Position numbers and translations under genes: made by a program
Source of the DNA: Intestinibacillus sp964580155
Lineage (GTDB): Bacteria > Bacillota > Clostridia > Oscillospirales > Butyricicoccaceae
Length of the DNA: 36,193 nt
NCBI GenBank assembly: GCA_964580155.1
Contig: CAZOJP010000020.1
Location: forward strand, 1-36,193
Direction of reading: 5' to 3'
Notes under the pieces: generated by a model
Seen by the model: the letters and a program-made list of their open reading frames with translations, nothing else
What the model was told of the DNA's origin: nothing
The model's database searches: none
Part shown: piece after piece, positions 31,704-36,193 of the stretch
How positions within the stretch are numbered: position 1 is the stretch's first letter
Layout of the letters: each line of letters opens with the position of its first letter

Positions 31704-32912
31704 TTATAGCATACGCATCGCGTTTGCAATTGTACCTTTTTCCGCGAGCAGGGCCAGACGGCGGCGCAGCTCGGCGGTTGTGCAGCGGCGCGTGACCGCA
31801 ACGATTTCGTCCCCGCGGTCGGTTACGCTGTCGACCGGCAGAAACGTTTCAAGGTCGTGCTTGGAACCCGAGAAGCGCACATACCAGCGCGATTCAAACG
31901 TATCGAGCGGGCGCAGCAGGCGCTGCGAGCCGTCCCCCCAGAAGATCTGGCGGCGGCGGTCCTTGTGGAAGGCGCTGTCCATCATGTCCGCGACAACGGC
32001 GGATGCGGTCGCGAGCTTGCCCGCGCCCTTGCCGTAAAACATCACGTCGCCGGTCGCGTTGCCGTTGACCATGACCGCGTTAAAGACATCCTCGACCGAG
32101 GCGAGCAGGCTGGATTTGGGCACGAGATGGGGTGCGACAAACGCATAGGCCGTGCCGTCTTCGCAGCGCACCGCGCGGCCGATCAGCTTGATGGCGCAGC
32201 CGAGCTTGTCCGCCGCGGCAACGTCGCGCAGCGTGATCTTGGTGATGCCTTCGCACTCGACCTCGTCCGGATCGAACCAATCGCCGAACGCAATGTCGGA
32301 CAGGATGCAGATTTTGCGGCACGCGTCGTGCCCTTCGACATCCGCCGTCGGATCCTTTTCCGCATAGCCGTTTTTCTGCGCCTGAAGCAGCGCGTCCTCG
32401 AAGGATACGCCGCTGTGAATCATCTGTGTCAGGATGTAGTTGGTGGTGCCGTTGAGAATGCCGCAGATTTCCTGAATTTCGTTGCCCGCCAGGCACTGGA
32501 GCATGGGGCGGATGAGCGGAATGCCGCCGCCCACCGAGGCTTCAAACAGATAGCCGACGTTGTGCTCGCGCGCGATGGCGAGCAACTCGCCGCCGTGCAG
32601 CGCGACCAGCTCCTTGTTGGAGGTGCACACGCTCTTGCCTGCGCGCAGCAGACGCTTTGTGAACTCGAACGCCGCGCCCACGCCGCCCATGACCTCCGCG
32701 ACGACCGAAACCTCGGGGTCGTTTTCCAGCACCGCAAAATCGCTGATGAATTTATCGGCATAGGGCAGGTTGGAAAAATCGCGCAGGTCGAGCACATATT
32801 TGACCTCGACCGGCTCGCCGAGCGAACGGGCGATCTTATCGGCGTTCATCTGGAAAACTTCGTAAACGCCGGAGCCGACCGTGCCGTGCCCCATGATTGC
32901 AACTTTTATCAT
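31704..32912 (-). CDS. hom: Homoserine dehydrogenase
   Basis: A 402-residue NAD(P)-dependent enzyme that reduces aspartate semialdehyde to homoserine. The Rossmann loop IMGHGTVGSGV is at the N-terminus, SNKELVALHG near residue 100, the catalytic FEASVGGGIPLIRP near 125 and GILNGTTNYIL near 150. The C-terminal region (about 335-402) is ACT-like and probably regulatory. The open frame starts 3 codons earlier (ATG at 32921), but that ATG abuts the GGAGG site; the ATG at 32912 has correct 9-base spacing and is chosen. It is the second gene of the operon after the ACT-domain gene. Confidence 0.95.
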   Translation of the reverse strand: MIKVAIMGHGTVGSGVYEVFQMNADKIARSLGEPVEVKYVLDLRDFSNLPYADKFISDFAVLENDPEVSVVAEVMGGVGAAFEFTKRLLRAGKSVCTSNKELVALHGGELLAIAREHNVGYLFEASVGGGIPLIRPMLQCLAGNEIQEICGILNGTTNYILTQMIHSGVSFEDALLQAQKNGYAEKDPTADVEGHDACRKICILSDIAFGDWFDPDEVECEGITKITLRDVAAADKLGCAIKLIGRAVRCEDGTAYAFVAPHLVPKSSLLASVEDVFNAVMVNGNATGDVMFYGKGAGKLATASAVVADMMDSAFHKDRRRQIFWGDGSQRLLRPLDTFESRWYVRFSGSKHDLETFLPVDSVTDRGDEIVAVTRRCTTAELRRRLALLAEKGTIANAMRML

Positions 32913-32938
32913 ATCTTTCATCCTCCACAGGTTAGGTT

Positions 32939-33382
32939 CTATTCCGAAGCCAGTATTTCGATGCGCAGCACACCGTCGAGCGCCTCGACGCGCGCCAGGA
33001 GCGTTTCAACCGAGCAGTTCATGCTGTCTGTGCGTGCGGCGATTGTCACCGAGGCCTGTCCGCTCATCGGAATGGATTGGTTAATCGTGAGCAGGTTGGT
33101 GCCCGCGCGGGCAAACAGCCCGAGAATGTTCGACAGCACGCCGGCTTTGTCGCTCAGCATGAGGTGAAACGTCACGATGCGGTCGGTTGTCACCTCGAAA
33201 AAAGGACGGATGCCGTCCTTGTACTTGTAAAATGCACTGCGCGACAGCCCGACGCTTGCCGCTGCCTCGGCCGCCGTGCGGCACTGTCCGGTCTTGAGTG
33301 CGGTGTTCGCTTCCACGACCTTTTGGAAAACCTCGGGCAAAAGCGTGCGCTCGACCAGGTAATATTTTGGTTGTGTATTCAC
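32939..33382 (-). CDS. ACT domain-containing protein (PheB/UPF0735-like)
   Basis: A 147-residue protein of the PheB-like UPF0735 group. The N-terminal part holds a helix-turn-helix-like segment (TAAEAAASVGLSRSAFYKYKDG, shown here only as residues 35-56), and the C-terminal half is an ACT domain (LSDKAGVLSNILGLFARAG, then SVTIAAR). ACT domains bind amino acids, so it may sense threonine or homoserine and regulate this operon; this is inference. The start is the GTG at 33382, 8 bases after AGGGGG; the frame is open 34 codons further but over the promoter. First gene of the ACT-hom-thrB-lysC unit. Confidence 0.87.
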   Translation of the reverse strand: MNTQPKYYLVERTLLPEVFQKVVEANTALKTGQCRTAAEAAASVGLSRSAFYKYKDGIRPFFEVTTDRIVTFHLMLSDKAGVLSNILGLFARAGTNLLTINQSIPMSGQASVTIAARTDSMNCSVETLLARVEALDGVLRIEILASE

Positions 33383-33426
33383 GCGTGTCCCCCTAGCATG
33401 TACATTTGTCTTTACGAAGTTCCTAT

Positions 33427-33455
33427 AGCATATCACAAAAAATGCAGCGATGCAA
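33427..33455 (-). promoter_or_regulatory. Promoter for the ACT-hom-thrB-lysC operon
   Basis: On the minus strand TTGCAT (33455-33450) and TATGCT (33432-33427) with a 17-base spacer, 45 bases before the GTG start. No T-box or long leader is seen. Confidence 0.6.
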
Positions 33456-33560
33456 GGGAATATCCTATGAAATGCATGGTTCATACCGCTGGTCTTTGTG
33501 CAGAATGTATGATTTGAAAGTGTGCAACCTGCATAAAAACCGCTTTATATAAAAAGACAA

Positions 33561-33581
33561 GCGTCCACGGCAAGCGGACGC
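33561..33581. other. Small hairpin upstream of the symporter promoter
   Basis: GCGTCC (33561-33566) pairs with GGACGC (33576-33581), 9-base loop, just ahead of the -35 of the symporter promoter. In the minus direction it is followed by TTGTCTTTTT, so it could stop antisense transcription. Confidence 0.45.
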
Positions 33582-33589
33582 AGTTTTAC

Positions 33590-33618
33590 TTGTCCTTTGG
33601 TCGCTTTCATGGTATACT
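33590..33618 (+). promoter_or_regulatory. Promoter for the NSS transporter
   Basis: TTGTCC (33590-33595) and an extended -10 TGGTATACT (ending at 33618) with a 17-base spacer, 52 bases before the start. Confidence 0.7.
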
Positions 33619-33670
33619 ATCAAACGGTGCGTTCCCTTTGAAAAAAATAATCACCACCGGAGGTTTTTTT

Positions 33671-34996
33671 ATGCAGCATACACCTAAAAATGGCACGTTC
33701 ACAAGCAAGGTTGGGTTTGTGCTCGCCGCGGTCGGTTCTGCGGTCGGCATGGGCAACATCTGGCTGTTTCCGTATCGCGTCGGACAATACGGCGGGGCGA
33801 CGTTTTTAATCCCCTATCTGCTGTTTGTCGCGCTGTTCGGCTATGTCGGACTGTCCGGTGAGTTTGCATTCGGACGGCTGACCGGCACAGGGCCGATCGG
33901 CTCCTACGAATACGCCATGCGCTCGCGCGGCAAGCGGGGCGGCGCGGTGCTGGGCGCGATTCCGCTGTTCGGCTCGCTCGGCATTGCCATCGGCTATGCC
34001 ATCATCGTGGGCTGGGTCGTGCGCGGCGCGGCAGGCGCGCTGACAGGCTCGCTCATGTCCACCGAGCCCGAGCTGTTTTTCAGCCAAATGACAGACCACC
34101 ACCTGAGCAGTGTGCCGTGGCATACGCTCGTTGTTCTGCTGACGGTGTTCATCCTGATCGGCGGTGTGTCCGGCGGCATCGAAAAAATCAACAAAGTGAT
34201 GATGCCCGCCTTTTTCATCCTGTTTCTGATCATTGCGGTGCGCGTGGCGTTCCTGCCCGGCGCGGTCGAGGGCTACCGGTATCTGCTGGTGCCGCATTGG
34301 GAGGCTTTGTTCAATCTCAAAACCTGGATCATGGCGATGGGGCAGGCGTTCTTTTCGCTTTCGGTCACGGGTTCAGGCATGATTATTTACGGCAGCTATC
34401 TCAGCCGCAAGGAGGACGTGGTGCACTCCTCGGTCATGACCGCGGTGCTCGACACCTGCTCGGCGATGCTCGCGGGCTTTGCAATTCTGCCTGCCGTGTT
34501 CGCGTTCGGACTGGATCCGCAGGCAGGACCCAAGCTGCTGTTTATCACGCTGCCGCGTGTGTTCCAGCAGATGCCTGCCGGCCGCCTGTTTGCGCTGCTG
34601 TTCTTTATATCGGTACTGTTTGCAGGCATTACATCGCTCGCCAATATGCTTGAGGTCGTGTCCGAGGCCGCGCAGAGCCGTATTGGACTCAAGCGCCGCA
34701 CGGCGGTGCTGCTGACCGGTGCGGCGACGCTCGCGGTCGGCCTGTTCATCGAATACGAGCCGATCATGGGGCGCTGGATGGATATCATCACGATCTATGT
34801 TGTGCCGATCGGCGCTATTTTGGGCGCGGTGATGATCTACTGGGTGCTCGGCGTGCCCGCCATCCGCAAAGAGCTGATGAACGGACGCAGCAAGCCGCTC
34901 GGCCGCGCGTTCGGTTTCCTTGCGAAGTATGTCTATGTGCTGCTTGCGGCAGCGGTCGTCCTTTGCAGCTTTCTCATTCCGGGCGGCATCGGCTGA
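33671..34996 (+). CDS. Neurotransmitter:sodium symporter (NSS) family transporter
   Basis: A 441-residue integral membrane protein with 11-12 predicted helices, of the LeuT-fold NSS family that imports amino acids or related compounds with Na+. The TM1 signature VGSAVGMGNIWLFPYRVGQYGGATFLIPY is recognisable (residues 18-46; only the GNIWLFP core is diagnostic), TM6 SLSVTGSGMIIYGSYL near residue 230 follows the family's unwound helix, and SLANMLEVVSEA near 325 matches TM8. The usual WRFPY of TM1 reads WLFPY, so the extracellular gate Arg is replaced. The substrate is unknown. GGAGG precedes the ATG by 7 bases; it has its own promoter and terminator. Confidence 0.92.
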   Translation: MQHTPKNGTFTSKVGFVLAAVGSAVGMGNIWLFPYRVGQYGGATFLIPYLLFVALFGYVGLSGEFAFGRLTGTGPIGSYEYAMRSRGKRGGAVLGAIPLFGSLGIAIGYAIIVGWVVRGAAGALTGSLMSTEPELFFSQMTDHHLSSVPWHTLVVLLTVFILIGGVSGGIEKINKVMMPAFFILFLIIAVRVAFLPGAVEGYRYLLVPHWEALFNLKTWIMAMGQAFFSLSVTGSGMIIYGSYLSRKEDVVHSSVMTAVLDTCSAMLAGFAILPAVFAFGLDPQAGPKLLFITLPRVFQQMPAGRLFALLFFISVLFAGITSLANMLEVVSEAAQSRIGLKRRTAVLLTGAATLAVGLFIEYEPIMGRWMDIITIYVVPIGAILGAVMIYWVLGVPAIRKELMNGRSKPLGRAFGFLAKYVYVLLAAAVVLCSFLIPGGIG

Positions 34997-35063
34997 TGCT
35001 GCCGCCGGCGCACACCGGATTCTTGCGTGCGGCGCGCCCTGCTTCGCCGCTTAAAATGCACAT

Positions 35064-35101
35064 AAAAAAAACTCGAACCGTGATCGGTTCGAGTTTTTTT
35101 A
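35064..35101. terminator. Bidirectional terminator between the NSS gene and ftsH
   Basis: ACTCGAACC (35071-35079) pairs with GGTTCGAGT (35086-35094), extended by A and T runs on both sides. Confidence 0.92.
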
Positions 35102-35105
35102 TCGC

Positions 35106-36193
35106 TTATTCCGGATCGTGTGCAGCGTCTGCTTCGGCAGGACTTGCTTCGGTTTCCTGCGCAGCAGCGGCTTCGGCGGGATCCGCTTCAATCGTCAGAT
35201 CGATGCTTGTAATTTTGTCTGCAATCGGTTCGCCGGCAAAAACCTTTTCAAAGGTCTCGCCGTCCATCGTTTCGTTGCGGATGAGGTATTCTGCAACGCG
35301 GTGCAGCTCCTCCATGTGCGTGCCGATGAGCTCTTCGCACGACACATATGCTTCTTGGATGAGGCGGTGAATTTCGCTGTCGATTTCCGCCGCCTTGGAA
35401 TCGGAGATTGACTTTCCGGCGGCGAATTCACGGCCGAGGAAGACCTCACCGGAGTCCGAGCCGTAGTCGATCGGGCCGATCCGGTCGCTCATGCCGTAGG
35501 TCGTGACCATCGCGCGCGCCATGCTGGTCGCCTGCTGGATATCGCCCGACGCGCCGGTCGAAATATCGCCGAGCACAAGGGCCTCCGCGATGCGGCCGCC
35601 CAGGCAGACCACGAGATATTCCTGCATGTAGGTACGGGTGCGGTAGGATTTATCCTCCATCGGCATGGGCATGGTAAAGCCGCCTGCGCCCGAGGAACGG
35701 GGGATAATCGTCACATGGTGCACCGGATCCTGTGTGGGCAGCAGCTTAAAGCACAGCGCATGGCCGGCTTCGTGGTACGCGGTCAGCTTTTTGTCGTTTT
35801 CGGTGATGATGTGGCTCTTCTTTTCCACGCCCATGACCACCTTGAGCAGCGCCTGCTCAATTTCCTCCTGCGTGATGAACTTTTTGTTGCGGCGTGCTGC
35901 GAGCAGTGCGCCCTCGTTCAGCAGGTTTTCCAGATCCGCGCCGGTGAAGCCCGCCGTGGTCTTGGCGACATCGTCAAGCTTGACGTCCGGATCCAGCTGC
36001 TTGTTGCGTGCGTGGATGCGCAAAATCGCTTCGCGCCCCTTGACATCGGGCGCGCCGACATAGACCTGGCGGTCGAAACGGCCCGGACGCAGCAGCGCAC
36101 GGTCCAGAATATCCGGTCGGTTGGTCGCCGCGATGATGATGACACCCTCGTTCGCGCCGAAGCCGTCCATCTCGACGAGCAGCTGGTTGAGCG
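35106..36193 (-). CDS. ftsH: ATP-dependent zinc metalloprotease FtsH, C-terminal part (5' end outside window)
   Basis: About 362 residues of the membrane-bound AAA+ protease that degrades membrane and regulatory proteins. The visible part starts in the AAA domain (LNQLLVEMDGFGANEGV, the NRPDILDRALLRPGRFDR second region of homology), followed by the zinc-binding HEAGH motif in TAYHEAGHALCF and the peptidase segments GGFTMPMP, LGGRIAEAL and ATSMARAMVTTYGMSD. The C-terminal 30 residues are an acidic, Ala/Glu-rich tail (ADPAEAAAAQETEASPAE), longer than in many FtsHs. The N-terminal membrane helices and Walker A/B are outside the window. Ends at a terminator shared with the NSS gene. Confidence 0.97.
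   Translation of the reverse strand, partial: LNQLLVEMDGFGANEGVIIIAATNRPDILDRALLRPGRFDRQVYVGAPDVKGREAILRIHARNKQLDPDVKLDDVAKTTAGFTGADLENLLNEGALLAARRNKKFITQEEIEQALLKVVMGVEKKSHIITENDKKLTAYHEAGHALCFKLLPTQDPVHHVTIIPRSSGAGGFTMPMPMEDKSYRTRTYMQEYLVVCLGGRIAEALVLGDISTGASGDIQQATSMARAMVTTYGMSDRIGPIDYGSDSGEVFLGREFAAGKSISDSKAAEIDSEIHRLIQEAYVSCEELIGTHMEELHRVAEYLIRNETMDGETFEKVFAGEPIADKITSIDLTIEADPAEAAAAQETEASPAEADAAHDPE

Noticed and set aside
33383..33670. Threonine T-box or riboswitch ahead of the hom operon
   Set aside because: The leader between the promoter and the GTG is about 40 bases, with no specifier stem or antiterminator; too short for a T-box.
1..36193. CRISPR array, prophage or toxin-antitoxin genes
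   Set aside because: No regularly spaced repeats, phage structural or integrase genes, or recognisable TA pairs were seen on either strand.

Overview
The window reads as a chromosome segment of a GC-rich Firmicute, most likely a gut-type member of the Clostridia. That placement is inference from protein flavour: strong AGGAGG ribosome binding sites, a RecD2 without RecBC, a PheB-like ACT protein in front of hom, a DUF4830 protein, and CpXC and NSS-type genes. Genes sit on both strands in short operons, most closed by clear intrinsic terminators. Family Oscillospiraceae/Butyricicoccaceae would fit, but 16S or marker-gene comparison would be needed to say so.

Layout. 1-226 is the 3' end of tuf with its terminator. 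366-3613 holds a small membrane protein, recD2 and comF, with an 18-codon open frame bridging recD2 and comF by stop/start overlaps on both sides. 3770-7181 holds mreB (own promoter and terminator), a lone MacB/LolD-type ABC ATPase, a dCMP deaminase and a fused MsrA-MsrB. 7226-8323 (minus) is the rpsF-ssb-rpsR operon, divergent from a tRNA-Thr(CGT) at 8513-8588. 8922-14102 is an accessory-looking carbohydrate block: an AraC regulator broken by a one-base frameshift (minus), divergent from four tightly spaced genes, namely two Gfo/Idh/MocA oxidoreductases of uncertain substrate, IolE-type inosose dehydratase and IolG-type inositol dehydrogenase. 14187-15788 (minus) is a YbiT-like ABC-F protein.

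15970-17853 holds a nitroreductase, a sirtuin and a Cys-rich protein of unknown function. A 172-bp MITE-like element with 17-bp inverted ends and a CTAA duplication lies directly after the last of these. A GNAT acetyltransferase (minus), a CpXC protein (plus) and a putative heavy-metal permease (minus, with a Fur-like box over its promoter) follow. A DEAD-box helicase and a phosphodiester-glycosidase family membrane protein are next, then a convergent DUF4830 protein.

24178-33382 is all minus strand: a divergent EF-G paralogue with altered G1 and G4 motifs, a membrane protein that looks like a P-type ATPase without its catalytic motif, rlmB, and the homoserine/threonine branch in the order ACT protein-hom-thrB-lysC, without thrC. 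The window ends with an NSS sodium:solute symporter (plus) and the 3' two-thirds of ftsH (minus).

No CRISPR array, prophage or toxin-antitoxin system was found. The most unusual items are the pseudo-P-type ATPase, the EF-G paralogue, the recD2/comF bridging mini-ORF, the frameshifted AraC next to a minimal inositol cluster, and the MITE beside the Cys-rich gene.
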